Source of the DNA: Rubrivivax sp.
GTDB taxonomy: Bacteria > Pseudomonadota > Gammaproteobacteria > Burkholderiales > Burkholderiaceae_C
Assembly (NCBI GenBank): GCA_020248915.1
Contig: JADCGP010000035.1
Location: 1-59,434 of the forward strand
DNA: 59,434 nt
Reading direction: 5' to 3'
In this document: positions 22,190-33,010 of the stretch, in pieces
Position numbering within the stretch: position 1 is the stretch's first letter
Layout of the letters: the number at the start of each line of letters is the position of its first letter
Notes under the pieces: model-generated
What the model was told of the DNA's origin: nothing
The model's database searches: none
What the model saw: only the letters and a program-made list of their open reading frames with translations
Position numbers and translations under genes: made by a program

Positions 22190-25100
22190 ATGCAGCACCC
22201 AGACCAAGACCCCCCGGCAGCGGCGGCGCAACAGCGGCCGCAGTCACCCGCAACGGCAGGCAGCGGCGCGGCGGCGGCCGCGGACCTGGTACCGCACCCC
22301 GCCGCACGGCCGGCGCCGCTGGCCGCGGCGCTGCGGCTGCTGCTGCCGCTGGGCGTGGTGCTGTTGCTGGCCGCCGTCGTGCTGGGGGCGGTGGCGGCCG
22401 GGCTGCGCTGGGCCGCAGGCAGCGAGGCCGGCACGCGCCGAGTGCTGTCGCTGGTGCTGGGGCTCGAGGTGCAGGGGCTGCAGGGGGCGCTGGTTGGCGG
22501 CACCCTGCGTGCCGAGCGCCTGCGGCTGCGCTGGAGTGGCGGCAACGCGGGCCTCGAGGTCGAGGGGCTCGAGCTCGGCGGAATCCGCTGGCAGCTCGGC
22601 CCGCAACCAGGGCAGCCGGGGGTCTGGCTCGCGCTGGACGTGGCCCGCGCCGAGGCGCGTCGGCTGCACGTCGACACCGGGCCGCCGGCCCCGCGCCGCA
22701 GCATCACGGTGCCCGACATGGTCGTCCCGGTGGCGGTCCGCGTGGCGGCCGCATCGCTGGCCGAACTGGTGATCGACGACGCACCGCCGCTGCTCGGCCT
22801 CGGGCTCACCGGGTTCGCGTTCGACGGTCGCCGCGGGCAGGGCCTGGCCGTGGCCGCGGCGCACGCCAGCGGGCACGGCCTGCGCTTGGAGGCCTCAGCG
22901 CGCATCGCCAACCAGGCCCCGCATGCGGTCGATGCGCGCGCCACCGTCACGCCGACGGCCGCCGTCGGCGCCGTCCCGCCCTGGGCCGCGGTGGCGCGGG
23001 CGAGCGGCCCGCTGGCGACGCTGGACGTCGTCGCCACGCTGCGCGGGCGGCCGCGCGACGGCGCCGCGGCGCCGCAGCTCGACCTCGAGGCGCGCATCCG
23101 GCCGCTCGACCCCTGGCCGCTGGCGACGCTGCGCGCGCGCACCGACGCACTGGACCTGTCGACGCTGTGGCCCGGTGCGCCGCGCACCGCGCTCGGCGGG
23201 CGCGTCGACGTGCGCGCCCCCGCTGCCGACGCCCCGGTGGCGGGCAGCGTCACCCTGGCCAACGCGCGCCCGGGCCGCTGGGACGAAGGCCGGCTGCCCG
23301 TGGCCGCGCTCGAGCTCGAGCTGGCCGGGCGCCTCGACCAGCGCGACCGCGTCGAGGCCGCGCGGCTGGTGGCACAACTCGCCGACACGCGCGGCGCGGC
23401 CGGACGCGTGGAAGGCCGGGCGCGCTGGGAGGGTCATGCACTGGCGCTCGACGCGCGGCTTGTCGGCGTGGCGCCGCAGCGGCTGGACGGCCGTGCCGCG
23501 GCGATGACGCTGTCCGGGCCGCTGCAGGCACGCCTCGAGGGCGTGCCCTCGCCCGACCCGGCTGCGGGCCCCGCGCCGCCCTGGCAGGCGGCGCTGGAGG
23601 CCGAGCTCGAAGGCCGACTGGACGGCACGCCGACCGCCGTGCGCGTGGCGACGACGCTGCGAGCCCGCGACGGCCGGCTCGAGCTGCCGCGGCTTCTGGC
23701 CACGGCGGGCAGCGCCCGCGCCGGGATCGAGGCGACGCTCGACCGCGTGAGCGCGCCCGCCGCAGGCGCGGCCGCGGCGGTGTGGCGGCTGCGCAGCGCC
23801 GGCACGTTGCGCAGCTTCGATCCCCTGCCCTGGTGGCCAGGCGCCGCGGGCGGCGCCTGGCGCAAGGGGCCCCACCGCCTCAACGCCGACTGGCAGGTCG
23901 ACCTGCGGCTGCCTGCGGCAGCAGCACGCCTCGCGCCCCTCGCCTGGTTGCCGAGTCTGGCCGGCAACGGCAGGCTGCGGCTGAACGACTCGCTGCTGGC
24001 CGGCGTGCCGCTCGTCGCCGATGTCGACCTCGACTACGGCACCGGCGCCGGCAGCGGCCGCGGCCGCGTTGGCGCCACGGTCGACCTCGGTGGCAACCAG
24101 CTGTCGCTGGCCGGCAGCGGCCAGCCCGGCGGCAACGGCGAGGACGACCGTTGGCGCCTGGAGGTGCAGGCGCCGCGGCTGGCCGCGCTGGCGCCACTGA
24201 CGCGGCTGCACCCGGCGCTGGACGACTGGGTGCCCCGGCAGGGCCGCGCCAACGGCACGCTGGTGGCCGAAGGCCGCTGGCCGCGCCTGGCCACCGAGGG
24301 TCGCGCCAGCGTCGAGCAGCTGCAGGCGGGCACGCTGTCCCTGCAGCGCGGCGAACTGCGCTGGGCGCTGCGGCTGGATCAACGGGAAGCCCAGGCGCCG
24401 CTGGCATTGAGCGCCGACGTCGCCGGCCTGGCGCTGGCCGGCCAGCGCGCGGACCGGCTGGTGGCCGATCTGCGCGGGACGCTGGGCTCGCACCGGATCG
24501 AGCTCGACGGTGAGCTGCCGGTGGCGCTGGCGCCGCCGCTGGACCGCCTGTTCGGCCTCGCGCCCCACGACGGCACGCGTGTGCAGCTGCGGGCCGACGG
24601 CCGCTGGCAGCCCGCGGACGGCGGCGGTGCCCGCTGGGCTGCGCACGTCGAGCAGCTGTCGATCGGCACGCGCGAGGCCGGCAAGCCGGCGCCTGCCGGC
24701 GCCTGGTTCGACGCACGCGGGCTGCGCGCCGAGCTGCAGTTCGACCACCTGGGCGCGCTGGCCGCGCTGCGCGCGGATCCGGGCCGGGTCCGGCTGGCCG
24801 ACGGCATCGTGCTGCGCTGGGACGCGGTGCAGGCCGACCTGACGCGGCCGCGCGCCGACTTCGAGCTGCGTGCCGACATCGAGCCGTTCGCGCTGGCTCC
24901 GCTGCTCGCCCGCGTGCAGCCCGACATGGGCTGGCGCGGCGACTTGACGCTCGCTGCCCGCGTGGCGATCAAGGCCGCCGAGCGCTTCGAGGCCGACCTC
25001 GTGTTCGAGCGCGGCGGCGGTGACCTGCAGCTCGAGGGCGGCGACGGATCGCAGCCGTTCGGGCTGTCACAGTTCCGGCTCGCGCTGACCGCACGCGATG

Positions 25101-26530
25101 GCGTGTGGGACTTCGTGCCGCAGTTCAGTGGCCGCAGCCTCGGCGAGATCCGCGGTGGCGTGCGCGCCCGCACCGATCCGGCGGCACGCTGGCCCGGCGC
25201 GGACGCGCCGATCGACGGCCGGATCCAGGCCCGCGTCGCCGACATCGGCATCTGGAGCGCCTGGGTGCCGCCGGGCTGGCGGCTGGCCGGCGAGCTGCGC
25301 ACGTCGGCCAGCGTCGGCGGCCGTCTCGGCGCCCCCACCTACACCGGCGAGCTGACCGGCAGCGGCATCGGCGTGCGCAGCCTGCTGCAGGGCGTCAACG
25401 TCAGCGATGGCCAGCTGCGCGTGCGGCTGGACGGCGACAGCGCGCGCATCGAGCAGGCCAGTGCGCGCGGTGGCGATGGCCGCGTCACCGTGACCGGCGG
25501 CGCGCTGCTGGGCAGCAGCCCGAGCGCGCAGCTGCAGCTGGTGGCCGAGCGCTTCAGGTTGATCGGCCGCGTCGACCGCCAGCTCACGGCCAGCGGGCGC
25601 GCCGACCTGGTGCTGAGCCAGGACGCGGGCAGGCTGGAGGGCGCCTTCCGCGTCGACGAGGGCTTCTTCGACGTCGGCAAGGCCGATGCGCCGGCGCTCG
25701 CCGACGACGTCATCGTCGGCGAGCGCCCGCTCGAGGGCGCCACCGGCGCCGAGCCGAGCCCGCGGGCGCGGCGCGCCTTCTCGATGCAGGTCGCAGTCGA
25801 CCTCGGCGAGCAGTTGCTGGTGCGCGGCCACGGGCTGGACACCCGGCTGGCCGGGAGCCTGCGCATCACGAACCCCGCCGGCCGGCTGGCCGTGAACGGT
25901 GCGATCGATGCGCGCAGCGGCACCTACGCCGCCTACGCGCAGAAGCTGGAGATCGCGCGCGGGACCGTGACCTTCCAGGGCCCGCCGGACAACCCGCGGC
26001 TGGACGTGCTGGCCGTGCGCCCGAACATCGACCAGCGCGTCGGCGTGCTGATCAGTGGAAGCGCGCTGGCGCCGCGGGTGCGGCTGTGGTCCGAGCCCGA
26101 CCTGCCCGACCAGGACAAGCTGTCGTGGCTGATGCTCGGCCGCGCCAGCGGGGGCCTGGGGCGCAACGACATGGCGTTGCTGCAGCGCGCGGCGCTGGCG
26201 CTGCTGGCCGGCGAGGGCACCGCGCCGACGGACGCGCTGCTCAAGCAACTGGGCATCGACGAGCTGACCGTGGCGCAGCGCGAGGGCGACGTGCGCGACA
26301 CCGTGATCACGCTGGGCAAGCAGCTCTCGCGGCGCTGGTTCGTCGGCTACGAGCGCGGCGTCAACGCCACCACGGGCACCTGGCAGCTGATCTACCGCGC
26401 CGCGCAGCGGCTCACCGTGCGCGCGCAGAGCGGGTTGGAGAACTCGCTCGACGTGATCTGGGTCTGGCGGCTGCAGGAGACGCCCGCCGGCGCCAGCGTG
26501 CCAAAATCCGCTCCCGCCCTGGCGCGCTGA
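22190..26530 (+). CDS. tamB: Translocation and assembly module inner membrane component TamB
   Basis: A 1446-residue protein with a single N-terminal membrane anchor (about residues 43-72) after a cytoplasmic Gln/Ala-rich stretch. A long repetitive beta-rich periplasmic region (AsmA/DUF490 type) follows, and the conserved C-terminal DUF490 domain holds GTYAAYAQKLEIARGTVTFQG, LMLGRASGGL and GKQLSRRWFVGYE. It forms a periplasm-spanning groove working with TamA, encoded just upstream. Length is normal for the family. Confidence 0.95.
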   Translation: MQHPDQDPPAAAAQQRPQSPATAGSGAAAAADLVPHPAARPAPLAAALRLLLPLGVVLLLAAVVLGAVAAGLRWAAGSEAGTRRVLSLVLGLEVQGLQGALVGGTLRAERLRLRWSGGNAGLEVEGLELGGIRWQLGPQPGQPGVWLALDVARAEARRLHVDTGPPAPRRSITVPDMVVPVAVRVAAASLAELVIDDAPPLLGLGLTGFAFDGRRGQGLAVAAAHASGHGLRLEASARIANQAPHAVDARATVTPTAAVGAVPPWAAVARASGPLATLDVVATLRGRPRDGAAAPQLDLEARIRPLDPWPLATLRARTDALDLSTLWPGAPRTALGGRVDVRAPAADAPVAGSVTLANARPGRWDEGRLPVAALELELAGRLDQRDRVEAARLVAQLADTRGAAGRVEGRARWEGHALALDARLVGVAPQRLDGRAAAMTLSGPLQARLEGVPSPDPAAGPAPPWQAALEAELEGRLDGTPTAVRVATTLRARDGRLELPRLLATAGSARAGIEATLDRVSAPAAGAAAAVWRLRSAGTLRSFDPLPWWPGAAGGAWRKGPHRLNADWQVDLRLPAAAARLAPLAWLPSLAGNGRLRLNDSLLAGVPLVADVDLDYGTGAGSGRGRVGATVDLGGNQLSLAGSGQPGGNGEDDRWRLEVQAPRLAALAPLTRLHPALDDWVPRQGRANGTLVAEGRWPRLATEGRASVEQLQAGTLSLQRGELRWALRLDQREAQAPLALSADVAGLALAGQRADRLVADLRGTLGSHRIELDGELPVALAPPLDRLFGLAPHDGTRVQLRADGRWQPADGGGARWAAHVEQLSIGTREAGKPAPAGAWFDARGLRAELQFDHLGALAALRADPGRVRLADGIVLRWDAVQADLTRPRADFELRADIEPFALAPLLARVQPDMGWRGDLTLAARVAIKAAERFEADLVFERGGGDLQLEGGDGSQPFGLSQFRLALTARDGVWDFVPQFSGRSLGEIRGGVRARTDPAARWPGADAPIDGRIQARVADIGIWSAWVPPGWRLAGELRTSASVGGRLGAPTYTGELTGSGIGVRSLLQGVNVSDGQLRVRLDGDSARIEQASARGGDGRVTVTGGALLGSSPSAQLQLVAERFRLIGRVDRQLTASGRADLVLSQDAGRLEGAFRVDEGFFDVGKADAPALADDVIVGERPLEGATGAEPSPRARRAFSMQVAVDLGEQLLVRGHGLDTRLAGSLRITNPAGRLAVNGAIDARSGTYAAYAQKLEIARGTVTFQGPPDNPRLDVLAVRPNIDQRVGVLISGSALAPRVRLWSEPDLPDQDKLSWLMLGRASGGLGRNDMALLQRAALALLAGEGTAPTDALLKQLGIDELTVAQREGDVRDTVITLGKQLSRRWFVGYERGVNATTGTWQLIYRAAQRLTVRAQSGLENSLDVIWVWRLQETPAGASVPKSAPALAR

Positions 26531-26553
26531 AGTGCGGCCGCGGCGGGCGCACT

Positions 26554-26628
26554 CCCGCCGTAGTTCAACGGATAGAACGGGCGCCTCCTAAGCGCCAGAT
26601 ACAGGTTCGATTCCTGTCGGGGGGGCCA
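26554..26628 (+). tRNA. tRNA-Arg (anticodon CCT)
   Basis: A 75-base cloverleaf with an encoded CCA end. The D arm is GTTC/GAAC, the anticodon stem GGCGC/GCGCC, the loop CTCCTAA with anticodon CCT at 26587-26589, the T arm ACAGG/CCTGT with TTCGATT loop, and the discriminator base G. The acceptor stem CCCGCCG/CGGGGGG has one G-G mismatch at the fourth pair. It lies 23 bases after tamB. Confidence 0.93.
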
Positions 26629-26930
26629 TCCATGTGCTCGCCAGCATTTGCCGGCCTCCGCTTGCAGCCCGATTCCCTAAAGAAATCAAAGTCTTAGCGT
26701 TCGCAGGCGTCCGTTAGGGTGTGCCAGGATCCGAGGGGCGTGGGGCACAAACTGGGGGAATCGGTTTCGAGGGCTGGGGGCACAGGCGCCGGGGGCACGG
26801 CGCCCCGGGGGAATCCGCTCGGGAGCCGCCGTGCCGCCAGCCGGCCGCCCGGAGGGCTCCCTGTCGATTTCGCGGCGTTGCGCACGAGGCGACGCGTCGG
26901 GTGCGCACCGGGCCACGCCCGAGGCGGGGC
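26629..26930. other. Intergenic region after tRNA-Arg; possible remnant of an integration site
   Basis: About 300 bases with no convincing gene. A locally AT-richer patch (26670-26705) is followed by repeated GGGGGCAC-type motifs (about 26740-26810). Such motifs are often seen at the start of tRNA-targeting integrase loci in Burkholderiales, but no integrase domain can be read. No second copy of the tRNA 3' end was noticed. Confidence 0.25.
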
Positions 26931-27371
26931 CTAATCGCCGCGGCCTGCGCGGCCTACGCGGCCGATCGCGCGCCGCAGCCCGCCGCGCAGCGAGTGCTGC
27001 AGCGCCTGCCACCGGTTCTCGGCAACGCCGGCCCCTGCGGCCTCCGGCGCCTGCAGGTGCTGGCGCAGCCGCTGCAGCTCGAGCACTACCTCGGGCGCGA
27101 ACCCGTGCCGTCCACCGCGACGGTCGTGCAGCAGGTCGTCCAGCAGCGCCCCGGTGCGCTGGCGGTCTTGCCAGCCGAAGGCGACGCGGTTGGCCAGCCG
27201 CGGGTGGCGTTCGCACAGGTGCAGCGGCCACACCCCTCGCGGCAACCCGCGCAGCCAGCGCCGGGCCGTCCCGCTGAGGGCCCGGTCGCACTCGCGCGGC
27301 GCATGGCGCACGGCGCCCCAGCGCGGGGCGCCAGGGTCGGACACCCCGGCGGCAAGCAGGCTCTCGAACAT
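26931..27371 (-). CDS. Conserved hypothetical protein
   Basis: A 146-residue soluble protein starting MFESLLAAG at 27371, with GGGAG five bases before the ATG. It contains a basic, Trp-containing middle (WLRGLPRGVWPLHLCERHPRL), followed by ANRVAFGWQD and a LLHDRRGGRHGFAPEVVLELQRL stretch. I recognise this as similar to an uncharacterised Burkholderiales family with the pattern PRxANRxA...LLxDRRGxRxGFP...EL..L. It has no signal peptide or membrane segment. It lies downstream of the iron permease gene on the same strand. Confidence 0.7.
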   Translation of the reverse strand: MFESLLAAGVSDPGAPRWGAVRHAPRECDRALSGTARRWLRGLPRGVWPLHLCERHPRLANRVAFGWQDRQRTGALLDDLLHDRRGGRHGFAPEVVLELQRLRQHLQAPEAAGAGVAENRWQALQHSLRGGLRRAIGRVGRAGRGD

Positions 27372-27522
27372 CGCGACTCCCGGTCTCCGCGGCAACCCGG
27401 CTGCGGCTTCGGTCGCAGTGTCGGCCCGGCGCGGCGCGGGCGCCAAGCGCGCGGACGCGGGGTGCGACGGCCGGCGGGCGCCGCCGCGCGCAAAGGCGTG
27501 CACGCCTTCACGGTCGGGAGGT

Positions 27523-29169
27523 TCAGCGCGCGCGGATCGCCCGGCTCAGCAGCACCACCGGGAGCAGGCCGACGGCCACGATCGCCAGCGACGGCAACGC
27601 GGCCTCGGCGAGCCGCTCGTCGCGGGCGAACTGGTAGGCGACGACCGCCAGCGTGTCGCTGCCGAAGGGGCGCAGCACCAGCGTGGCGGGCAGTTCCTTC
27701 ATGACGTCGACGAAGACCAGCAGCGCGGCGGCGAAGGCCGAGCGTCGCATCAACGGCAGGTGCAGCCGCGCGAACACCCGCGCCGGGCTGGTGCCCAGCA
27801 GCCGCGCCGTCTCGTCGATGCTCAGCGGCACGCGGGCGTAGCCCGCTTCCACCGACTGCAGGGCGACGGCCGAGAACCGCGTCAGGCAGGCGTAGACCAG
27901 GCCGGCCAGCGTGCCGGTCGCCAGCGCGGCCAGGCCGGCGTCGGGCCAGCGCGCCTGCACCCAGCCCACCGGCAGCAGCACGCCGACGGCGATGACCGCG
28001 CCGGGCACCGCGTAGCCGAGCGACAGCATCCGCGCGGCCCCGCCCAGCAGTGCTCCAGGGCGGCTGCGCAGCGCGAAGCCGAGCGCCAGCGCCAGCAGCG
28101 TCGCCAGCAGCGCGGCCGTCCCCGCCAGCTGCAGGCTCGCCAGCGCCCACTGCTCGAAGCGCGCCAGCGGCAGGCCGAACTCCGAACCCCGGGCCTCCTG
28201 CCACAGCAGCCGCAGCAGCCAGAGCACCGGAAGCACGAAGCCCAGGGCCACCGGCAGCGCGCAGGCCAGCCATGCCGCCACCGCGGCGCCGCCGTGCAGA
28301 ACGACCGGCCGTGCCTCGGCCGAGTGCTGCGGACCGGCGCGGCTGGCCGCCCAGCGCAACCGGCGTTGCGCGGCGCGCTCGGCCAGCAGCAGCAACGCCA
28401 CCACCAGCAGCAGCACCGAGGCCAGCTGGGCCGCGGCCACCGCGTCGTTCATCACCAGCCAGGCCCGGTAGATGCCGGTGCTGAAGGTGCTGAGGCCGAA
28501 GTACGAGCCGACGCCGTAGTCGGCCAGCACCTCCATCAGCGCCAGCGCGGTGCCCGCCGCCAGCGCCGGGCGGGCCATCGGCAGCGCGACCTCGCGCACG
28601 CGCCGCACCAGCGGCGCACCGAGCAGCCGCGCGGCCTCCATCATCTGCACCGCGCGCTCGGCCAGGGCCGCGCGCGCCAGCAGGTAGACGTAGGGATAGA
28701 GGCACAGCACGAACAGCAGCGCCGCGCCCCAGGCGTTGCGGGGGTCGGGCCACAGCGCGCCGCGCCAGCCGAAGGCATCGCGCAGCGCGGACTGGATCGG
28801 GCCCGCGAACTGCAGCGCGTCGGTCCAGGCGTAGGCCAGCACGTAGGCCGGCATGGCCAGCGGCAGCAGCAGCGCCCACTCGAAGACGCGGCGGCCGGGG
28901 AAATCGGTCAGCGCCACCAGCGATGCGGTCAACGCGCCCACCAGCATCACGCCCAGCGCCACCGCCGCCGCCAGCAGCGCCGATTGCAGCGCATACTCGG
29001 GCAGCACGGTGGCAGCCTGATGGCGCAGCACGGCCCAGGCCGCAGCGTCGAAGGCGAACCAGGCGCCCAGCACGCCGAGCACCGGCAGCGCCAGCGCCAG
29101 GCACAGCGCGGTCAGCAGCGCGCGCATCGCCAGGCGGCGGCGCCGCCCCAGCCGGCCCACCCCCGCCAC
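27523..29169 (-). CDS. fbpB: Fbp-type iron(III) ABC transporter permease
   Basis: A 548-residue double-length permease with about twelve membrane segments and two binding-protein-dependent transport EAA loops, near EAARLLGAPLVRRVREVALPMARPA and DETARLLGTSPARVFARLHLPLM. This duplicated arrangement is typical of FbpB/SfuB iron(III) permeases. An alternative start is the Met at residue 15 (29127). It is transcribed divergently from the ATPase gene at 29249 across a Fur-box-like palindrome. The periplasmic FbpA receptor is not in the window. Confidence 0.9.
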   Translation of the reverse strand: MAGVGRLGRRRRLAMRALLTALCLALALPVLGVLGAWFAFDAAAWAVLRHQAATVLPEYALQSALLAAAVALGVMLVGALTASLVALTDFPGRRVFEWALLLPLAMPAYVLAYAWTDALQFAGPIQSALRDAFGWRGALWPDPRNAWGAALLFVLCLYPYVYLLARAALAERAVQMMEAARLLGAPLVRRVREVALPMARPALAAGTALALMEVLADYGVGSYFGLSTFSTGIYRAWLVMNDAVAAAQLASVLLLVVALLLLAERAAQRRLRWAASRAGPQHSAEARPVVLHGGAAVAAWLACALPVALGFVLPVLWLLRLLWQEARGSEFGLPLARFEQWALASLQLAGTAALLATLLALALGFALRSRPGALLGGAARMLSLGYAVPGAVIAVGVLLPVGWVQARWPDAGLAALATGTLAGLVYACLTRFSAVALQSVEAGYARVPLSIDETARLLGTSPARVFARLHLPLMRRSAFAAALLVFVDVMKELPATLVLRPFGSDTLAVVAYQFARDERLAEAALPSLAIVAVGLLPVVLLSRAIRAR

Positions 29170-29210
29170 CCCAGGCTCGCGGCCCCGCCTGCAGCAAGGC
29201 GAACTCGCGG

Positions 29211-29237
29211 AATGCGAACCATTTTCATCCTCGCATT
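29211..29237. promoter_or_regulatory. Candidate Fur box between divergent iron-transport genes
   Basis: AATGCGA (29211-29217) and TCGCATT (29231-29237) form a perfect 7-bp inverted repeat around an AT-rich core containing ATTTTCAT. This is very like Fur operators with AATGCGAAT...ATTCGCATT halves. It sits just before the fbpC ATG and upstream of fbpB, so iron-dependent repression of both is likely. Confidence 0.55.
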
Positions 29238-29248
29238 ATGATCGAGGC

Positions 29249-30331
<1,083 letters not shown>

Positions 30332-30376
30332 CGCCCGGCCCGGGTCGGCGGCGACGCGCGCCCGCCAAGCCCCACC

Positions 30377-30412
30377 GGATCGCGAGCCGCCGCAGGATCG
30401 CGAGCCGCCGCA
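30377..30412. repeat. 18-bp tandem direct repeat, two copies
   Basis: GGATCGCGAGCCGCCGCA occurs twice in a row (30377-30394 and 30395-30412) in the spacer between fbpC and the S41 peptidase. Confidence 0.9.
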
Positions 30413-30491
30413 ACCGCCGGCCGCCCAACCGGGTGCGCCATCCGTGGCGGAACCGGTCTCCCTGCGCGCGATGCAACGGCCGACCCGGTCC

Positions 30492-30497
30492 TATACT
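30492..30497 (+). promoter_or_regulatory. Candidate -10 element for the S41 peptidase
   Basis: TATACT lies about 50 bases before the ATG at 30549, the best sigma-70-like hexamer in this otherwise GC-rich spacer. No clear -35 is seen. Confidence 0.35.
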
Positions 30498-30548
30498 GCG
30501 AGTCTGCGAAGGCCCCGGTTCCACGGTGGCTGGAAAGGCGCGTCCGAG

Positions 30549-31985
30549 ATGGGTTCGAAGCTGAAGGTAGCCGGCCTGCTGGCCATCGGCGCCGTGGCGG
30601 GCGCGCTGACGACGATGCAGCTCACCGCGGTGGCACGCAGCTCGCTGGCGCCACTGCCGCTCGAAGAGCTGCAGCAGCTCGCGGCGGTGTTCAGCATCGT
30701 CAAGTCAGAGTACGTCGAGGCGGTCGACGAGAAGAAGCTGATCTCCGATGCCATCTCCGGGATGGTCGGCGGCCTCGACCCGCACTCCCAGTACTTCGAC
30801 CGCAAGAGTTTCCGCGAATTCCGCGAGAACACCGGCGGCAAGTTCGTCGGCATCGGCATCGAGATGGGCATGGAGGACGGCGTCGTCCGGGTCGTCTCGC
30901 CGATCGAGGGCAGCCCGGCGTTCCGTGCCGGGCTCAAGCCGGGCGACCTGATCACGCGCATCGACGACACGCCGGTCAAGGGCCTGTCGGTCGACCAGGC
31001 GGTGCGGCGCATGCGCGGCGAGCCGAACACCAAGGTCAACCTGACCGTGTTCCGCAAGTCCGAGAGCCGCACCTTCCCGGTGACCATCGTGCGCGAGGAA
31101 ATCCGCATGCAGAGCGTGCGGGCGCGCATGGTGGAGCCGGGCTACGGCTGGGTGCGGGTGAGCCAATTCCAGGACCGCACGGTCGACGACTTCGTCCGCA
31201 AGGTGGGTGAGCTGTACCAGCAGGACCCCAACCTGAAGGGCCTGGTGCTCGACCTGCGCAACGACCCTGGCGGCCTGCTCGACGGCGCGATCGCGCTGTC
31301 GGCAGCGTTCCTGCCCGACGACGTCGTGGTCGTCACCACCAACGGCCAGCTGCCCGAGTCACGCGCCACCTTCCGCGCGAGCCCGGAGTTCTACACGCGC
31401 CGCGGCGGCCCCGACCCGCTGAAGCGGCTGCCGGCGGCATTGAAGAAGGTGCCCCTCGTCGTGCTGGTCAACGAGGGCTCGGCCTCGGCCAGCGAGATCG
31501 TGGCCGGCGCGTTGCAGGACCACAAGCGCGCCACGATCATGGGCGCGCAGACCTTCGGGAAGGGCTCGGTGCAGACCGTGCGGCCGCTGTCGCCGGAGAC
31601 GGCCGTCAAGCTCACCACCGCGCGCTACTACACGCCTGCCGGCAAGGCGATCCAGGCCAAGGGCATCGTGCCCGACGTGTTCCTCGACGAGACCGCCGAG
31701 GGCAACGTGTTCGCCGCGCTGCGCACGCGCGAGGCCGACCTCGAAAAGCACCTGAGCGGCGCCGACGAGAAGAAGGACCCCGAGCGCGACAAGGCGCGCG
31801 AGGAGGCGCGGCGCAAGCTCGAGGAACAGATGGCGCGCAGCAAGGAGCCGCCCAAGCCGCTGCCCGAGTTCGGCAGCGCGGAAGACTGGCCGCTGCAGCA
31901 GGCGCTGAACCAGCTGCGGGGCCTGCCGGTCGTGGCGAGCAAGACCGCCGCCGAGCGCAAGGCCGAAGCCACCCCTGCCAAGTAG
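30549..31985 (+). CDS. ctpA: S41-family C-terminal processing peptidase
   Basis: A 478-residue periplasmic protease with an N-terminal signal/anchor (about 5-27), a PDZ domain (about 90-175, GIGIEMGMEDG and AFRAGLKPGDLI) and the tail-specific protease domain. The catalytic serine lies in NEGSASASEIVAG (near 311-316) and the lysine in FGKGSVQTV. A Lys/Glu-rich C-terminal stretch (about 395-440) looks helical. Such enzymes trim envelope proteins and peptidoglycan hydrolases. Length is normal for CtpA. Confidence 0.95.
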   Translation: MGSKLKVAGLLAIGAVAGALTTMQLTAVARSSLAPLPLEELQQLAAVFSIVKSEYVEAVDEKKLISDAISGMVGGLDPHSQYFDRKSFREFRENTGGKFVGIGIEMGMEDGVVRVVSPIEGSPAFRAGLKPGDLITRIDDTPVKGLSVDQAVRRMRGEPNTKVNLTVFRKSESRTFPVTIVREEIRMQSVRARMVEPGYGWVRVSQFQDRTVDDFVRKVGELYQQDPNLKGLVLDLRNDPGGLLDGAIALSAAFLPDDVVVVTTNGQLPESRATFRASPEFYTRRGGPDPLKRLPAALKKVPLVVLVNEGSASASEIVAGALQDHKRATIMGAQTFGKGSVQTVRPLSPETAVKLTTARYYTPAGKAIQAKGIVPDVFLDETAEGNVFAALRTREADLEKHLSGADEKKDPERDKAREEARRKLEEQMARSKEPPKPLPEFGSAEDWPLQQALNQLRGLPVVASKTAAERKAEATPAK

Positions 31986-32076
31986 CCGCGGGCCGGCACG
32001 CCGCCGGCACCGCCCCGTACGCAGCCGGCCGCCCCACCGGACCGGGATCGGCCGCGCCCGCCACCGAGCCTGCCGC

Positions 32077-33006
32077 ATGGAAACCAAGCCGCACCCGTCG
32101 CTCACCGAGCGCAACTTCCCGAGCGCGGAGCAGGAAGCCGCAGCAGCCGCACGGGCGGCTGCCGTGCAGGCCGCGGCTGCGCGCTACGCCGGGCCCGGCA
32201 GCGCCTACCGGCTCGCCTTCGCCGACACCGACTTCCTGCTGCGCGAGGAACTGCGCCCGGTGCGCATGCAGCTCGAGCTGCTCAAGCCCGAGCTGATCCA
32301 GCAGGAACACGGCATCGAGTCGACGATCGTGATCTTCGGCAGCGCGCGGATCCTGCCGCCCGAGGACGCCGCGGGCGCCCTCGAGGCGGCGCGCGCCGCC
32401 GACGACGCGGCCGCCCTGCGGCGGGCCGAGAACGCGGTCGCGATGAGCGCGTACTACACCGAGGCACGCCGCTTCGCGGCGTTGGTGACGGAGCGCTCGC
32501 GGGCGCACGCCACGCCGATCTACGTCGTCACCGGCGGCGGCCCCGGCATCATGGAGGCCGGCAACCGCGGCGCGCACGACGTCGGCGGCAAGAGCATCGG
32601 GCTGAACATCGTGCTGCCGCACGAACAGGCGCCCAACCCGTACATCACGCCCGAGCTGTGCTTCCAGTTCCACTACTTCGCGCTGCGCAAGATGCACTTC
32701 GTGATGCGCAGCATCGCGCTGGTGTGCTTCCCCGGCGGCTTCGGCACGCTGGACGAGCTGTTCGAGACGCTGACGCTGATCCAGACCGGCAAGAGCCGGG
32801 CGCGGCCGATCCTGCTGTTCGGGCGCCGCTTCTGGGAGCGCCTGATCGACCTGCCGCACCTGGTGGACACCGGCATGATCCACGCCGACGACGTCGGGCT
32901 GATCCGCTACGTCGAGACCGCGGAGGAGGCCTGGCAGGCGCTGGCCCTGCACTACGGCTTCGACAACGGCACGCGCGCAAAGCCCGCGACCGGCCCGGCG
33001 GCGTGA
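32077..33006 (+). CDS. LOG-family (TIGR00730) Rossmann-fold nucleotide hydrolase
   Basis: A 309-residue cytoplasmic protein of the lysine-decarboxylase-like/LOG family, carrying VVTGGGPGIMEAGNRGA and CFPGGFGTLDELFE, the PGGxGTxxE nucleotide-binding motif. Family members hydrolyse nucleoside 5'-monophosphates to base plus ribose 5-phosphate. The N-terminal extension (about 1-75, Ala/Glu-rich) is typical of the longer proteobacterial type. The arginase gene begins four bases after its stop. Confidence 0.93.
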   Translation: METKPHPSLTERNFPSAEQEAAAAARAAAVQAAAARYAGPGSAYRLAFADTDFLLREELRPVRMQLELLKPELIQQEHGIESTIVIFGSARILPPEDAAGALEAARAADDAAALRRAENAVAMSAYYTEARRFAALVTERSRAHATPIYVVTGGGPGIMEAGNRGAHDVGGKSIGLNIVLPHEQAPNPYITPELCFQFHYFALRKMHFVMRSIALVCFPGGFGTLDELFETLTLIQTGKSRARPILLFGRRFWERLIDLPHLVDTGMIHADDVGLIRYVETAEEAWQALALHYGFDNGTRAKPATGPAA

Positions 33007-33010
33007 AGCG

